A stretch of 64,000 bases of DNA from Oscillibacter hominis (GCF_014334055.1 NZ_CP060490.1:2294001-2358000); one strand, 5' to 3'. Shown: positions 17,300 to 26,989, numbered from the stretch's first letter. The notes: generated by a model not told the origin, from the sequence alone. A program made the numbers and translations.

Positions 17300-17758
17300 T
17301 CATTCCTCAATGATGCGGCAGGATATCTTCCCGCCGCTGATGCTCAGCCACCCGCATGTCCCCCGCGCGCCCACGGCGCCCGGGTTCATAATCCAAAGCC
17401 CGTCCTGCTGAAAACAGCAGGATTGGTGGGTGTGGCCGAAGAGCAGCACATTGGCTCCGGCGCGCCGGGCGGCGCCGATGGCGGCGCCGTACCCCATCTT
17501 CACCTGCCAGCGGTGGCCGTGGGACAGCAGCACCCGGCAGCCGTCCACCATCAGATTTTTGATGTCCGGCTCTTCCGTCCAGCCGTCGCAGTTGCCCGGA
17601 ACCGCGGCCATGGGGACCTGGGGGCACTCCCGGCCCAGGGCCCTTGCATCCCGCAGCAGGTCTCCTAAGTGAAAGACCGCGTCGGGCCGGAGGGAACGGG
17701 TGAGACGGACCATGTTGTCCACATTACCGTGGGAGTCGGAAAAAACCAAAATGTTCAT
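17300..17758 (-). CDS. YfcE/MJ0936-type metallophosphoesterase
   Basis: A 152-residue calcineurin-like phosphoesterase of the small YfcE/MJ0936 family, typically 150-180 residues. Metal-binding motifs are in order: FSDSHGN (Asp8, His10), FHLGD, VPGNCD (GNxD), LLSHGH and LFGHTH, and then a terminal IMNPGAV. Relatives hydrolyse phosphodiesters in vitro and their cellular substrate is often unknown. The ATG at 17758 follows GGGAGGG on the minus strand; an upstream extension is not credible. The flavoenzyme gene follows after about 40 bases. Confidence 0.87.
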   Translation of the reverse strand: MNILVFSDSHGNVDNMVRLTRSLRPDAVFHLGDLLRDARALGRECPQVPMAAVPGNCDGWTEEPDIKNLMVDGCRVLLSHGHRWQVKMGYGAAIGAARRAGANVLLFGHTHQSCCFQQDGLWIMNPGAVGARGTCGWLSISGGKISCRIIEE

Positions 17759-17822
17759 TGAGTCCCTCCCCTTGATTCCGGCAGGGCCGGTTGAGGGTAT
17801 CTTAATCCATGGGGCCGGCCCT

Positions 17823-17860
17823 GTCAAGAAAGAACCCCTCCCGCCTTTCGGCGGGAGGGG
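17823..17860 (-). terminator. Intrinsic terminator of the dapA-dapB-aspartokinase operon
   Basis: Perfect 11-bp GC stem CCCCTCCCGCC / GGCGGGAGGGG with a four-base loop, followed on the minus strand by TTCTTTCTT. It lies 14 bases past the aspartokinase stop. Confidence 0.85.
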
Positions 17861-17873
17861 GAATTGGATGAAA

Positions 17874-19181
17874 TCACGCGCAGAAGGCCCGGTAGACGGC
17901 GGAGATGGCTTTTTCAAAGTCGGCCTCATCCACGCCGATGATGATATTCAGCTCGCTGGAGCCCTGGTCGATCATCCGGAGGTTCACGTCCGCCTCGGCA
18001 ATGGCGGTGAACAGCCGGGCGGCCAGGCCCTTCCGGCGCACCATGCCCCGGCCCACCACGGCGATCATGGCCATGGCGTCCTCCACGGAGACGGCGTCAG
18101 GGTTGACAGTGGAGCAGATCTTCTGAACGATCTCCTGGCGGTGGGGCTCAAACTCCGCGGAGGCCATGACCACGGACAGCGTGTCAATCCCGCTGGGCAT
18201 GTGCTCAAAGTTCACGCCGCACTCCTCCAGGGCGCTGAGCACCTTGCGGCCAAAGCCCACCTCGGAGTTCATCTGGTCCTTTTCAATGGTCAGCACCGTA
18301 AAGCCCTTGCGGCCCGCCACGCCCGTGATGCTGCCCTCGGGCTGCTCCTGGGCCTGGGGCACGATCAGCGTACCCGGGTCCTGGGGCCGGTTGGTGTTGC
18401 GGATGTTGATGGGGATGCCAGCCGTCTTCACCGGGAAGATGGCGTCCTCATGGAGGACGCTGGCGCCCATATAGGCCAGCTCCCGCAGCTCCGTGTAGGT
18501 GATGACGCCGATGGGCCTGGGGTCGGGGACGATCCGGGGGTCGGTGACCAGCATGCCGGACACGTCCGTCCAGTTCTCATAGACGTCGGACTGGGAGGCC
18601 CGGGCCACAATGGCGCCGGTGATGTCCGACCCGCCCCGGGAAAAGGTGCGGATGGAGCCGTCGGGCAGGGCACCGTAAAAGCCGGGAACCACGGCCCTGG
18701 GCAGTTCCTTCAGCTTTGCGCCCAGCACGCTGTTGGTCCGCTCCGCGTCAAAGGCGCCTTCGGCTGTAAAAAACACGCACTCCGCCGCGTCCAGGAAGGG
18801 CACGTCCAGATAGGCGGCCATCACCTTGGAATTTAAGTACTCGCCCCGGCTGGCCGCAAAGTCCCGCTGGGGATGCTCACGCAGCCGGGCCTCGATCTCA
18901 TTAAGGTCCTGCTCCAGGGAGAAGTCCAGGCGGAGCCGGGTGATGATCTCGTCAAACCGGGCCCGGATCTCCGTGAAGGGGCCGGTAAAGTCCTGGCCTT
19001 GCAGGGCCAGGTCATAGCAGCAGTACAATAGGTCCGTGACCTTGATGTCGCCGGAAAAGCGCTTGCCAGGCGCGGAGGCCACCACATAGCATCGCTCCGG
19101 GTCCTGGCGGAGGATGGCCCCCACCTTTTCAAACTGGGCGGCGGTGGCCAGGGAGCTTCCGCCGAACTTGACTGTCTTCAT
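17874..19181 (-). CDS. lysC: Aspartate kinase
   Basis: A 435-residue monofunctional aspartokinase catalysing phosphorylation of aspartate, the first step towards lysine, threonine and methionine. KFGGSS is at residues 5-10, SRGGSDITGA in the middle of the kinase domain, and two ACT regulatory domains occupy about residues 280-430. ACT domains usually give feedback inhibition by lysine or threonine. It is last in an operon with dapB and dapA; its ATG overlaps the dapB stop by four bases. Because the operon sits behind a lysine riboswitch, both transcription and enzyme activity should respond to lysine. Confidence 0.92.
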   Translation of the reverse strand: MKTVKFGGSSLATAAQFEKVGAILRQDPERCYVVASAPGKRFSGDIKVTDLLYCCYDLALQGQDFTGPFTEIRARFDEIITRLRLDFSLEQDLNEIEARLREHPQRDFAASRGEYLNSKVMAAYLDVPFLDAAECVFFTAEGAFDAERTNSVLGAKLKELPRAVVPGFYGALPDGSIRTFSRGGSDITGAIVARASQSDVYENWTDVSGMLVTDPRIVPDPRPIGVITYTELRELAYMGASVLHEDAIFPVKTAGIPINIRNTNRPQDPGTLIVPQAQEQPEGSITGVAGRKGFTVLTIEKDQMNSEVGFGRKVLSALEECGVNFEHMPSGIDTLSVVMASAEFEPHRQEIVQKICSTVNPDAVSVEDAMAMIAVVGRGMVRRKGLAARLFTAIAEADVNLRMIDQGSSELNIIIGVDEADFEKAISAVYRAFCA

Positions 19182-19927
19182 TCCGTCCCTCCTGATTCGC
19201 CGATCATGGACTGCATGTCGTAAAGTCCCGCGGGCTTGCCCAGGAGGAACCGGGCGGCGGTGAGCGCCCCTTCTGCGAACAGCGCGCGGCTGTAAGCCTC
19301 ATGCTTGAGCGTGATCGTCTGGGTCTCGGTGGTAATCATCACCTCGTGGGTGCCCACAACACCGCCCATCCGGATGGCGCTGATGCCGATTTCATCGCTT
19401 TCCCGTTTGCACTGGCCGCTCCGGCCGCAGTGGTTCTTCAGCTCCGGCCGCGCCTGGCGGACGGCATCGGCCAGCATCAACGCCGTGCCGCTGGGGGCGT
19501 CCGCCTTGCGGTTGTGATGGATTTCCACAATTTCAATGTCCGCGCCCTTCAGTACCGCGGCAGCCTGCCGGGCCAGGGAGCAAAGCAGTGCCACGCCCAC
19601 CGACATGTTGGCGCTGAAAAACACAGGGATTTTGTTCGCCGCAGCAAAGATGAGCTCTCTCTCCTCCTCCGTGTGGCCGGTGGTGGCGATGACCACCGCA
19701 AGGCCCTTGCCGCAGGCGTAGGCCAGCAGCGGGCCCACGGCGGTGTGATGGGAAAAGTCAATGACCACATCCGCCTCGGGCGCACCGTGCAGGTCGGTGA
19801 GCACACCGTTCTCTTTTCCATAGGCGTCCACCGCGGCGGCAAGTTCGCCGCCCTGGTAGCCCTCCTTTACCAGCCGGACGATCTCCCGGCCCATGTGCCC
19901 ACAGGCACCGTTCACAATGACCCTCAT
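19178..19927 (-). CDS. dapB: 4-hydroxy-tetrahydrodipicolinate reductase
   Basis: A 249-residue DapB, the NAD(P)H-dependent second enzyme of the diaminopimelate pathway. The N-terminal nucleotide-binding segment reads VNGACGHMGREIVRLV, and the family signature EIHHNRKADAPSGTAL (catalytic His and Lys) lies in the middle. The start at 19927 overlaps the dapA stop by four bases (ATGA); the longer frame into dapA is not needed. The overlap on both sides implies tight coupling of DapA, DapB and aspartokinase synthesis. Confidence 0.93.
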   Translation of the reverse strand: MRVIVNGACGHMGREIVRLVKEGYQGGELAAAVDAYGKENGVLTDLHGAPEADVVIDFSHHTAVGPLLAYACGKGLAVVIATTGHTEEERELIFAAANKIPVFFSANMSVGVALLCSLARQAAAVLKGADIEIVEIHHNRKADAPSGTALMLADAVRQARPELKNHCGRSGQCKRESDEIGISAIRMGGVVGTHEVMITTETQTITLKHEAYSRALFAEGALTAARFLLGKPAGLYDMQSMIGESGGTE

Positions 19928-20811
19928 ACCCGCAGCCCCTGCTCTCTCATGGCCTTCAGCAGGCGCTGGCGGTTGGGCTCCTCCATGGGCGTCATGGGCA
20001 GGCGGAGCTTCCCGCCGCACATGCCCATCGCGGCCAGGGCGGCCTTGACGGGGATGGGGTTCACCTCGCAGAACAGCGCGTGGATCAGCTCCAGGTACCG
20101 CAGCTGCAGCGCGGCGGCCCCGGCCACGTCGCCGGCAAAAAAGCGCTTGCAGATCTCCGTGGTCTCCCGGGGCAGCACATTGGACAGCACGCTGATGCAG
20201 CCGATGCCGCCCACGGACAAAATGGGCACGATCTGGTCGTCGTTGCCGGAATAGAGGTCCAGCTTGCCCTGGACCAGGGCGGCGGTCTCCACGATCCTGG
20301 AGATGTCACCATTGGCCTCCTTGATGGCCTGGATGCGCTCGTGCTCGGCCAGTTTCACATAGGTCTGGGGCTGGATTCCGCAGCCGGTGCGGGAGGGTAC
20401 ATTGTAGAGGATCAGAGGGATTTTGCTCTTGTCCGCAATGGCGGTGAAATGAGCCACCAAGCCGGCCTGGGTGGCCTTATTATAGTAAGGGGTCACCACA
20501 AGGGCGCCATCGGCGCCCACCTCGGAGGCGAACTCCGTCAGCTCAATGGCGCTCTCCGTGCAGTTGCTGCCTGTGCCCGCCACAAGGGGCACCCGGCCTG
20601 CCACACGCTCCACCGCAAAGCGGATGATCTCCTTGTGCTCCTCCACCGACAGCGTGGGGCTCTCGCCGCTGGTGCCGCAGGAGACCAGCGCGTCAATCCC
20701 GCTTTCGATCTGCCAGTCGATGAGCCGGCCATAGCTCTCATAATCCACACCTTTGTCGTTAAACGGGGTGATGAGCGCGGTTGCAATCCCTCTGAAAATT
20801 TCGTTTGACAT
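19924..20811 (-). CDS. dapA: 4-hydroxy-tetrahydrodipicolinate synthase
   Basis: A 295-residue DapA that condenses pyruvate with aspartate semialdehyde. GTSGE is at residues 46-50, the catalytic Tyr at 136 (LYNVPSRTG) and the Schiff-base Lys at 164 (AIKEANGD). This YNVPSRTG form is the canonical DHDPS version, in contrast to the NAL-like paralogue at 1257-2138. First gene of the lysine operon; GGAGGG precedes the ATG. A riboswitch and terminator lie in its 330-base leader. Confidence 0.94.
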   Translation of the reverse strand: MSNEIFRGIATALITPFNDKGVDYESYGRLIDWQIESGIDALVSCGTSGESPTLSVEEHKEIIRFAVERVAGRVPLVAGTGSNCTESAIELTEFASEVGADGALVVTPYYNKATQAGLVAHFTAIADKSKIPLILYNVPSRTGCGIQPQTYVKLAEHERIQAIKEANGDISRIVETAALVQGKLDLYSGNDDQIVPILSVGGIGCISVLSNVLPRETTEICKRFFAGDVAGAAALQLRYLELIHALFCEVNPIPVKAALAAMGMCGGKLRLPMTPMEEPNRQRLLKAMREQGLRV

Positions 20812-20868
20812 GTCAATGCCCTCCCGTTTCTAAATTCATAAACTGACATCTGTTCATTCGCAAAAATA

Positions 20869-20902
20869 AAGAACAACCTTTGCGAAAAGGTTGTTCTTTA
20901 CA
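20869..20902 (-). terminator. Riboswitch expression-platform terminator
   Basis: A 14-bp stem (arms 20869-20882 and 20889-20902) with a six-base loop, followed on the minus strand by ATTTTTG. It lies between the lysine aptamer and dapA, where lysine binding would favour termination. Confidence 0.85.
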
Positions 20903-20959
20903 TGAACTCGTATAGCCGGGCCGCCGCGACAAGCGCCGCTGCCCCGATACAAACACTTG

Positions 20960-21136
20960 TAAAGATAGCTCTCCGCATCATGCGACAGCCCGGCTGCTGT
21001 TCGTTTACCGGGCCAGTACAGCCCCGCTGCACCCGGGTACTGCCTTCGGCGTCCCGCGCCTTTCCCCCGGCCAACGGCCTGCACTGCCTTGGCAGCCGGG
21101 TTACTCATCGCGCAACGCGCCTCTATCTCTATCTAT
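20960..21136 (-). promoter_or_regulatory. Lysine riboswitch (L box)
   Basis: On the minus strand the leader contains the conserved L-box blocks in order: AGATAGAGGCGCG at the 5' side, GAAAGGCGCG and GACGCCGAAG in the core, GGCTGTAC, AGCCGGGCTGTC, and the closing AGAGCTATC that pairs with the opening GATAG. The aptamer binds lysine and lowers expression of dapA-dapB-lysC through the terminator downstream. A 84-codon open frame across it is not a gene. Confidence 0.92.
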
Positions 21137-21146
21137 TATGAGTGAC

Positions 21147-21175
21147 ATAATACCGTATCCGCGGCAAAATTGCAA
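21147..21175 (-). promoter_or_regulatory. Promoter of the lysine operon
   Basis: Minus strand TTGCAA (21175-21170), 17-base spacer, TATTAT (21152-21147). Transcription would begin near 21140, just before the riboswitch. Confidence 0.75.
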
Positions 21176-21247
21176 GAGTGGAAGAATGTGCATAGTTCAC
21201 GTATTTTTCGCTTATTTTTGCAAATGTGCTGTCACATTATTATAGTT

Positions 21248-22384
21248 TTACGCCAATGTCCCGATGAACTCCTCCAGCCGGTCCATCCCCAGGGCGATCT
21301 CCTCCATGGAATAGCAGAAAGAAAAGCGGACAAAGCCCTCCGCGCCGAAGCAGGTGCCCGGCACGCCGGCCACCTTCCCCTCCCGGACCATCCGCTGGCA
21401 GAACTCCTCAGTGTCAAGGCCGAACTTTTTCACACTGGGGAACATGTAGAACGCGCCCATGGGCTCCACCACGTCCAATCCCATGCCCCGCAGCCGATGG
21501 TACATATAGTCCCGGCGGGCCCGGTAGGTCTCCACCATGTCCGACACGTCGCAGCGCAGCGCGGCGGCACAGCCGTCCTGGATGAAGGCCGTGACGCTGA
21601 CCACGTCGGCGGCATGGAGCAGCCTCAGCTTCTCCATCACCGGAGCATCGCCCATCAGATAGCCCACCCGCCAGCCGGTCATGGAATAGGGCTTGGAAAA
21701 GCTCTGCACCACCAGCAGGCGGTCCTTCAGTTCCCGGCAGGCGGCAAGGCGGGGGCAGGGCCCATAGGAAAGCCCGGTGTACACATCGTCCGAAAGCACA
21801 AAGAAGTTCCCCTCCATGGCAGCCCGGCGGACCACCTGGAGCGTCTCCGCGCTGTAAACGCAGCCGGTTGGGTTGTTGGGGGAGTTGAGCACCAGCAGCT
21901 TTGTCCGCTCCGTCAGCACGGAACGGAGCTTCTCCTCCGTGATCTGGAACCGGTCCTCGCTGGTGTCCAGCAGCACCGGCCTGGCTCCGGCCAGCACCGC
22001 AATGGATTCATAGAGGGAAAAGGCAGGGGTGGGGATGACCACCTCATCCCCGATGTTGAGCACGCCGGTCATGGCGGTGTAAATGGCCTCCGTGGCGCCG
22101 ATGGTGAGGATCACTTCCTCCGGGCCGTAGCCGAGGCCGCTGTGCTTTTGTTCAAACTCCGCGATCTGGGTGCGCAGCGAAAGGCTGCCCACATTGGGAG
22201 GATAGTGGGTGTGGTTTTCATCCAGCCCCCGCTTGCAGGCCTCCTTGATGGGCTCCGGGGTGTTGAAGTCCGGCTCGCCGATGGTCAGTAGGGCACAGCC
22301 GGGAACGCTTTTGGCCAGGGTCGTGAAGCGGCGGATGCCGCTGGGCTCCAGCGTCAGCAGCCGTTGATTCATTCGTTCCAGCAT
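21248..22384 (-). CDS. patA: Class I/II aminotransferase, probable N-acetyl-LL-DAP aminotransferase
   Basis: A 378-residue PLP-dependent aminotransferase. NSPNNPTG is at about 167-174 and the PLP Lys at 231 in SFSKPYSMTGWRVGY. The partner gene encodes an M20 deacetylase and dapH lies just beyond it, so the likely substrate is N-acetyl-2-amino-6-ketopimelate, as for PatA of the acetylase pathway. The sequence alone would only support a general aspartate/aromatic-type aminotransferase. The start overlaps the deacetylase stop by 16 bases and has AGGAAG upstream. Confidence 0.82.
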   Translation of the reverse strand: MLERMNQRLLTLEPSGIRRFTTLAKSVPGCALLTIGEPDFNTPEPIKEACKRGLDENHTHYPPNVGSLSLRTQIAEFEQKHSGLGYGPEEVILTIGATEAIYTAMTGVLNIGDEVVIPTPAFSLYESIAVLAGARPVLLDTSEDRFQITEEKLRSVLTERTKLLVLNSPNNPTGCVYSAETLQVVRRAAMEGNFFVLSDDVYTGLSYGPCPRLAACRELKDRLLVVQSFSKPYSMTGWRVGYLMGDAPVMEKLRLLHAADVVSVTAFIQDGCAAALRCDVSDMVETYRARRDYMYHRLRGMGLDVVEPMGAFYMFPSVKKFGLDTEEFCQRMVREGKVAGVPGTCFGAEGFVRFSFCYSMEEIALGMDRLEEFIGTLA

Positions 22385-23487
22385 ACCGATCTTCCTCCAT
22401 ATCTCCGGGCGATGGATTCAAAGAGGTCGGCGCCCCGGCTCAAAACCGCCTCATCAAAGTTGAAGTCGTCTGCATGAAGGGCCGGCGAAGGGCCGGTGCC
22501 CAGAAAAAAGAACAGTCCCGGCAGGTGCTTTTGATACCAGGAAAAGTCCTCGGTGATCATGACCGGCCGGGGGAGCTCCTCAAACTCGATTCCGCAGTCT
22601 ACGCGGATATAGTCATAGAGCTCCGGCGGATTGATGACGGCCGGGTAGCCGTCGGAGTTGGTGACGGCCACGCCGCAGCCCGTCTCCGCCTGGACATCCC
22701 GCCCGATGGCGCGGATGCCCTCGAGGAGGTCAAAAAACACCTCGTCCTGAAAGGCCCGCAGGCTGCCCTCCAGCCGCGCGTGGCCGCTGAGCGCGTTTCG
22801 GACCGTCCCGCTCTCCATACGGCCGAACCGGCACAGCCGGTAGACCTGGGGCGGCAGGGAGTCCACCAGCTCCCGCACCCGGCGGTAGAAGAGGACGGCC
22901 GCGTCCAAGGCGTCAATCCCCTCCTCCGCCCTGGCGATGTGGGCGGAGCGGCCCGTAAATTCCGCCGTCAACTCGCAGGAGCGGCTCATCATCTCCAGGC
23001 GGCGGCTGGCCACCGTCCCGGCCGGAAGGCCGGGCCAGAGGTGCAGCCCAAAGACCGCCTCCACACCGCAGCGCTCAAAGATTCCGCTCTCGCAGATCTT
23101 CCTGGCGCCGCCGGTGGTCTCCTCCGCCGGCTGGAACACCAGCAGCACATTTCGCTCCAGCTTCCTCCATCCGTTGAGCCGCCTGCCAAGCTCCAGCAGG
23201 ATTGCCATGTGGCCGTCGTGGCCGCAGGCATGCATCCTCCCGGGATGGACGGAGGCAAAGGGGACACCGCTGCGCTCGGTGATGGGCAGGGCGTCGGCGT
23301 CGGAGCGGAAGGCAATTGCGCGGGGCGCTCCAAAGTCAAAATAGGCGCAAAGGGCGCTTTTACAGGGGGAGGAGAGGGCGCACCGGAGGCCGGAAAGTGC
23401 CTTTTCCAGATAGGCCATGGTCTCCGGCAGGTCACAGTCCAGCTCCGGGATGCGGTGCAGCGCCCGGCGGTCGTCGGCAAGGGACAT
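22369..23487 (-). CDS. M20-family amidohydrolase, probable N-acetyldiaminopimelate deacetylase
   Basis: A 372-residue M20D metallopeptidase. Metal-binding motifs are visible: HACGHDGHMA, PAEETTGGA and a C-terminal ALHADDFNFDE. The dimerisation (lid) domain lies at about 175-290. Relatives include hippurate hydrolases and the N-acetyl-LL-diaminopimelate deacetylase YkuR. Adjacent patA and dapH point to the latter. I use the ATG at 23487, preceded by AAAGAGGTGG; a GTG three codons upstream sits inside the ribosome binding site. Confidence 0.82.
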   Translation of the reverse strand: MSLADDRRALHRIPELDCDLPETMAYLEKALSGLRCALSSPCKSALCAYFDFGAPRAIAFRSDADALPITERSGVPFASVHPGRMHACGHDGHMAILLELGRRLNGWRKLERNVLLVFQPAEETTGGARKICESGIFERCGVEAVFGLHLWPGLPAGTVASRRLEMMSRSCELTAEFTGRSAHIARAEEGIDALDAAVLFYRRVRELVDSLPPQVYRLCRFGRMESGTVRNALSGHARLEGSLRAFQDEVFFDLLEGIRAIGRDVQAETGCGVAVTNSDGYPAVINPPELYDYIRVDCGIEFEELPRPVMITEDFSWYQKHLPGLFFFLGTGPSPALHADDFNFDEAVLSRGADLFESIARRYGGRSVCWNE

Positions 23488-23522
23488 GGATGCCACCTCT
23501 TTATACTGAAGAATTGACCTGA

Positions 23523-23551
23523 ATCATAGCACGAGCAGCCAGCCGCGTCAA
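23523..23551 (-). promoter_or_regulatory. Promoter of the deacetylase-patA unit
   Basis: Minus strand TTGACG (23551-23546), 17-base spacer, TATGAT (23528-23523). It would start transcription near 23516, only about 30 bases before the ATG. Confidence 0.7.
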
Positions 23552-23665
23552 CTTTTTCTCTCCGGCGGCGGAGAATTTCGCCGTTTTCTTTCATATTTGG
23601 AAAGGAAAATTGTCTATCCCTGTGAACTTTGTTTTCCCCTGCCCCTTTTCTTTCCCCATTTGCCG

Positions 23666-23674
23666 TGGTATGAT
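23666..23674 (+). promoter_or_regulatory. Extended -10 promoter of dapH
   Basis: TGGTATGAT forms an extended -10 element. No good -35 box is seen at the expected distance. It is about 45 bases upstream of the dapH start. Confidence 0.45.
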
Positions 23675-23718
23675 AAGTACAACTTTTTTGAATCTTCCGG
23701 TAAAGGAGCAGGCCAGTT

Positions 23719-24426
23719 ATGAACGCACAGGAGATTATTGAGTATATCCGCACCTCGGAAAAAAAGACCCCCGTCAAGGTCTATGTGAACGAAAAGAGCC
23801 CCGTGGACTACGGCAGTGCCACGGTCTTCACCGGCGGCGCCGGGGACGTGACCAGCAGGATCGTCTTCGGCGACTGGAAGGAGCTTGGCCCCATCCTGGA
23901 GGCCAACGCTGACCGGATCGCCGACTGCGTGGTGGAAAACGACCGCTGCAACTCCGGCGTGCCCCTTCTGGATCTGAAGGGCATCAAGGCCCGCATTGAG
24001 CCCGGCGCCGTGATCCGTGAGAAGGTGGAGATCGGGGAGAATGCGGTCATCATGATGGGAGCCATCATCAACATCGGCGCGGTCATCGGCGCGGGCACCA
24101 TGATCGACATGGGCGCCGTATTGGGCGGCCGGGCCACGGTGGGTAAGCGCTGCCACATCGGCGCGGGCACCGTGCTGGCCGGCGTGGTGGAACCCGCCAG
24201 CGCCACTCCCGTCATCGTGGAGGACGACGTGCTCATCGGGGCCAACGCCGTGGTCATCGAGGGTGTGCATGTGGGCCGCGGGGCCGTGGTGGCCGCAGGT
24301 GCCGTGGTCATTGAAGACGTGCCGGACCACGCGGTGGTGGCCGGATGCCCCGCACGGATCGTCAAGACCAAGGACGCCAAGACCGAGGAGAAAACCGCGC
24401 TCATCGACGCCCTGCGGGAGCTGTAA
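23719..24426 (+). CDS. dapH: Tetrahydrodipicolinate N-acetyltransferase
   Basis: A 235-residue enzyme that acetylates tetrahydrodipicolinate, opening the acetylase branch of lysine synthesis. The N-terminal domain (about 1-85) is alpha/beta and specific to DapH; residues about 88-210 are left-handed beta-helix hexapeptide repeats ([20 protein letters not shown], shown in part, and [16 protein letters not shown]). The ending [11 protein letters not shown] is typical. Length matches the Bacillus enzyme. It is divergent from the patA/deacetylase unit, with AAAGGAG before the ATG, and ends just before a terminator. Confidence 0.92.
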   Translation: MNAQEIIEYIRTSEKKTPVKVYVNEKSPVDYGSATVFTGGAGDVTSRIVFGDWKELGPILEANADRIADCVVENDRCNSGVPLLDLKGIKARIEPGAVIREKVEIGENAVIMMGAIINIGAVIGAGTMIDMGAVLGGRATVGKRCHIGAGTVLAGVVEPASATPVIVEDDVLIGANAVVIEGVHVGRGAVVAAGAVVIEDVPDHAVVAGCPARIVKTKDAKTEEKTALIDALREL

Positions 24427-24435
24427 GCAAGAAAA

Positions 24436-24467
24436 AGCAGCCGGCGTTATGCGCCGGCTGCTTTTTT
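24436..24467 (+). terminator. Intrinsic terminator of dapH
   Basis: AGCAGCCGGCG and CGCCGGCTGCT arms (perfect 11 bp) with a five-base loop and a run of T. Confidence 0.9.
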
Positions 24468-24493
24468 GCGCCCGTTCAGAAAGGAGTTTTTTT

Positions 24494-25342
24494 ATGCTGC
24501 ACATCGGCTGTCACCTCTCTTCCACCAAGGGCTTTGCCGCTATGGGCCGTCAGGCCCTAAAGCTTCAGGCTGACACCTTTCAGTACTTCTCCCGCAATCC
24601 CCGGGGCAGCCGGGCTAAGGCCATGGACGCCGCCGATGCCGCGGCACTGATGGAGCTGCTGCGATCCAACCGGTTCGCCCCCATTGTGGCCCATGCCCCC
24701 TATACGTTGAACCTCTGCTCCAACGACCCGGAAAAACGCGCCTTTGCCGCCGAGACCATCGCCGACGACCTGTCCCGGATGGAGCTTCTGCCGGGCCAGC
24801 TCTACAACTTCCACCCCGGCAGTCACGTGGGCCAGGGCATCGACGTGGGCGTTGAGCAGATCGCCGACGGGCTCAACGCCGTCTTAAAGCCGGAGCAGTC
24901 CACCACTGTACTGCTGGAGACCATGGCGGGAAAGGGGAGCGAGGTGGGCGGCCGGTTTGAGGAGCTGCGTGCCATCCTTGACCGGGTGGAACTGAAGGAC
25001 AAGATGGGCGTATGTCTGGACACCTGCCACGTCAGCGACGGCGGCTACGACATCATCCACAGCCTGGACGACGTGCTGCGCCAGTTCGATCAGGTGATCG
25101 GCCTCCGCTACCTGCGGGCCATCCACCTCAACGACAGCAAAAACCCGCCCGGCAGCCGCAAGGACCGCCATGCCAGGATCGGCGAGGGCTCCATCGGCAC
25201 GGAGGCCCTGGTGCGCGTCGCCTCCCACCCCCTGCTGCGGGGGCTGCCCTTCTGCCTGGAGACGCCCAACGAGCTGCCCGGCTACGCCGAAGAGATTGCC
25301 CTTATGCGCAAAAAAACGGCAGAACAGGAGGAGCGGGTATGA
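24494..25342 (+). CDS. nfo: Deoxyribonuclease IV (AP endonuclease)
   Basis: A 282-residue endonuclease IV that cuts DNA at abasic sites during base-excision repair. It starts with [13 protein letters not shown] and contains the zinc-ligand motifs [59 protein letters not shown] and GEGSIG in the proper order. The ATG at 24494 follows AAGGAG; an upstream extension into the terminator is not plausible. Its stop overlaps the next ATG (ATGA). Confidence 0.93.
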   Translation: MLHIGCHLSSTKGFAAMGRQALKLQADTFQYFSRNPRGSRAKAMDAADAAALMELLRSNRFAPIVAHAPYTLNLCSNDPEKRAFAAETIADDLSRMELLPGQLYNFHPGSHVGQGIDVGVEQIADGLNAVLKPEQSTTVLLETMAGKGSEVGGRFEELRAILDRVELKDKMGVCLDTCHVSDGGYDIIHSLDDVLRQFDQVIGLRYLRAIHLNDSKNPPGSRKDRHARIGEGSIGTEALVRVASHPLLRGLPFCLETPNELPGYAEEIALMRKKTAEQEERV

Positions 25343-26976
25343 AATCATTCTTTCTCCGCCTGACGGCTGCGGCGCTGTGCCTTGCCCTGCTGAGCGGCTG
25401 CTCCCTGCTCTTGACTCCCTCTGCGGCAGGCGGATCCAGTTCTTCCGCCGGCGGCTCCGAACCCGTTTTCTCCTCCTCCGGCCCCACCGCCTACGCCGAC
25501 ATGGCCTACCGCCGCTGCAGCGCCGAGAAGGGGGAGGCCCTCCTCTCAAAAATCCAAACCTATGCCAAGGAGGGGGGAAGCCAGGAGGACTTCAACCGTG
25601 ACGACACTGCACTTGTGGACTACCTCTACACCGTGGCCACCATGCGGGAGCTCATCGACCTCCAGTGCGCCTCAGACCCAACCGACGAGCAGGCGGCGGA
25701 GGAGAGCCTTTACACCTCTCAGCTGTACCGGGAGCTGAACGAGGGATACTGGGACGCCATGCACGCCCTGTCGGTGACCGGCCACGGAAAGCTCTTGAAG
25801 GAGCACTATGACGCCCAGCAGATTCAGTGGTTCATCTCCTATGACGCCCAGAGCGCGGAAGAAGCCCTCTATGCCCGGGAGGACGCGCTGTGCCAGCGCT
25901 ACCGCTCGCTGATGGCGGAGGAGAACGTGGACGAGGAGGCAGTGGCTGAGGTCTTCCTGGAGCTGGTGGAGCTGCGCCGGGAAATTGCCGCCCAGGCGGG
26001 CTGCGACTCCTATGCAGACTACGCCTATGCGTCCCTTTACATACGCAACTACACGCCAGAGGACAGCCAGGTCCTCTGGCGCTCCGCCCAGGAGTACTTT
26101 GCTCCGGCCGCCGACAGCCATGCCCAGGAGATCTATGAGCAGACGGAGTCCCTCTTCTCCACCGACCGCATTGACTGCAGCCCCGAGGCCATCCTGGAAG
26201 GCATGGAGCGCTGCCTCAGCGGCCTTTCCGGGGAGCTGTGCGAATCCCTGTCTTTTCTGCGCTCCAACGGCCTCTATGACATTGCCCCCAGCGCGACCAA
26301 GGCCGACACCGGCTATACCACCTATCTCTTTTCCTATGATGAGCCCTTTTTGTTCAACGCCCCCTCGGGCACCTACTACGACTACACCCAGTTCATCCAC
26401 GAGTTCGGTCACTTCACCAACTACTACCTGACAGGCTGCGACCTGCTGTTCGGCATGGATGACAACGACCTGGGCGAGCTCCAATCCCAGGGGATGGAGG
26501 CGATGCTTCTGCCCCGGTATGAGGAGCTCTTCGGCGGCGTGGAGGGCGAGGCCATCCGCCGTGAAGTGCTTTTAAACCTCTTTTACAGCGTGGTGGACGG
26601 CGCCCTGTTCGACGAGTTTTTACAGCGCGTCTACGCGGAGGAGGAGCTGAGCCCGGAGCGGGTCAGTGCGCTCTATGCCCAGGTCTGCGAGTCCTATGGC
26701 TACGCCAGCGCGCCGGGTGGATGGATGTACCTGGAGCACAACTTCCTCTATCCCTTCTACTACATCAGCTACGCCGTATCCGCCATTTCCGCCCTGGAGC
26801 TTTACACCATGCTTCTGAGTGACCCGGACGAGGCGCTGAACGCCTACCTTACGGTGGAGGCCATGGACTGCTCCGAGTGGTATTTCACCGACGCGCTGAA
26901 AGAGGCCGGCCTCAGCGACGTCTTTGATCCGGAAAACTGCCGGCGCATCGCCGCCGGGGTGGACCTGTCCGCATAA
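25339..26976 (+). CDS. M3-like metallopeptidase lipoprotein
   Basis: A 545-residue exported lipoprotein: lipobox LLSGC with lipidated Cys near residue 19, then a Ser/Gly linker. The large helical body resembles M3 oligoendopeptidases. The zinc motif HEFGH is at residues 354-358, and a Glu-rich helix [17 protein letters not shown] about 25 residues later can supply the third ligand. A C-terminal [26 protein letters not shown] stretch (partly quoted) fits the substrate-binding Tyr/His segment of that family. It would digest peptides at the cell surface. Its ATG overlaps the nfo stop by four bases. Confidence 0.78.
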   Translation: MKSFFLRLTAAALCLALLSGCSLLLTPSAAGGSSSSAGGSEPVFSSSGPTAYADMAYRRCSAEKGEALLSKIQTYAKEGGSQEDFNRDDTALVDYLYTVATMRELIDLQCASDPTDEQAAEESLYTSQLYRELNEGYWDAMHALSVTGHGKLLKEHYDAQQIQWFISYDAQSAEEALYAREDALCQRYRSLMAEENVDEEAVAEVFLELVELRREIAAQAGCDSYADYAYASLYIRNYTPEDSQVLWRSAQEYFAPAADSHAQEIYEQTESLFSTDRIDCSPEAILEGMERCLSGLSGELCESLSFLRSNGLYDIAPSATKADTGYTTYLFSYDEPFLFNAPSGTYYDYTQFIHEFGHFTNYYLTGCDLLFGMDDNDLGELQSQGMEAMLLPRYEELFGGVEGEAIRREVLLNLFYSVVDGALFDEFLQRVYAEEELSPERVSALYAQVCESYGYASAPGGWMYLEHNFLYPFYYISYAVSAISALELYTMLLSDPDEALNAYLTVEAMDCSEWYFTDALKEAGLSDVFDPENCRRIAAGVDLSA

Positions 26977-26989
26977 ACCGGTTTGCCGT

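Noticed and set aside
16166..17668. 500-codon plus-strand frame opposite the CoA-disulfide reductase
   Set aside because: Antisense shadow; the minus strand has intact flavoenzyme and rhodanese motifs.
20854..21108. 84-codon minus-strand frame upstream of dapA
   Set aside because: Lies across the lysine riboswitch and its terminator.
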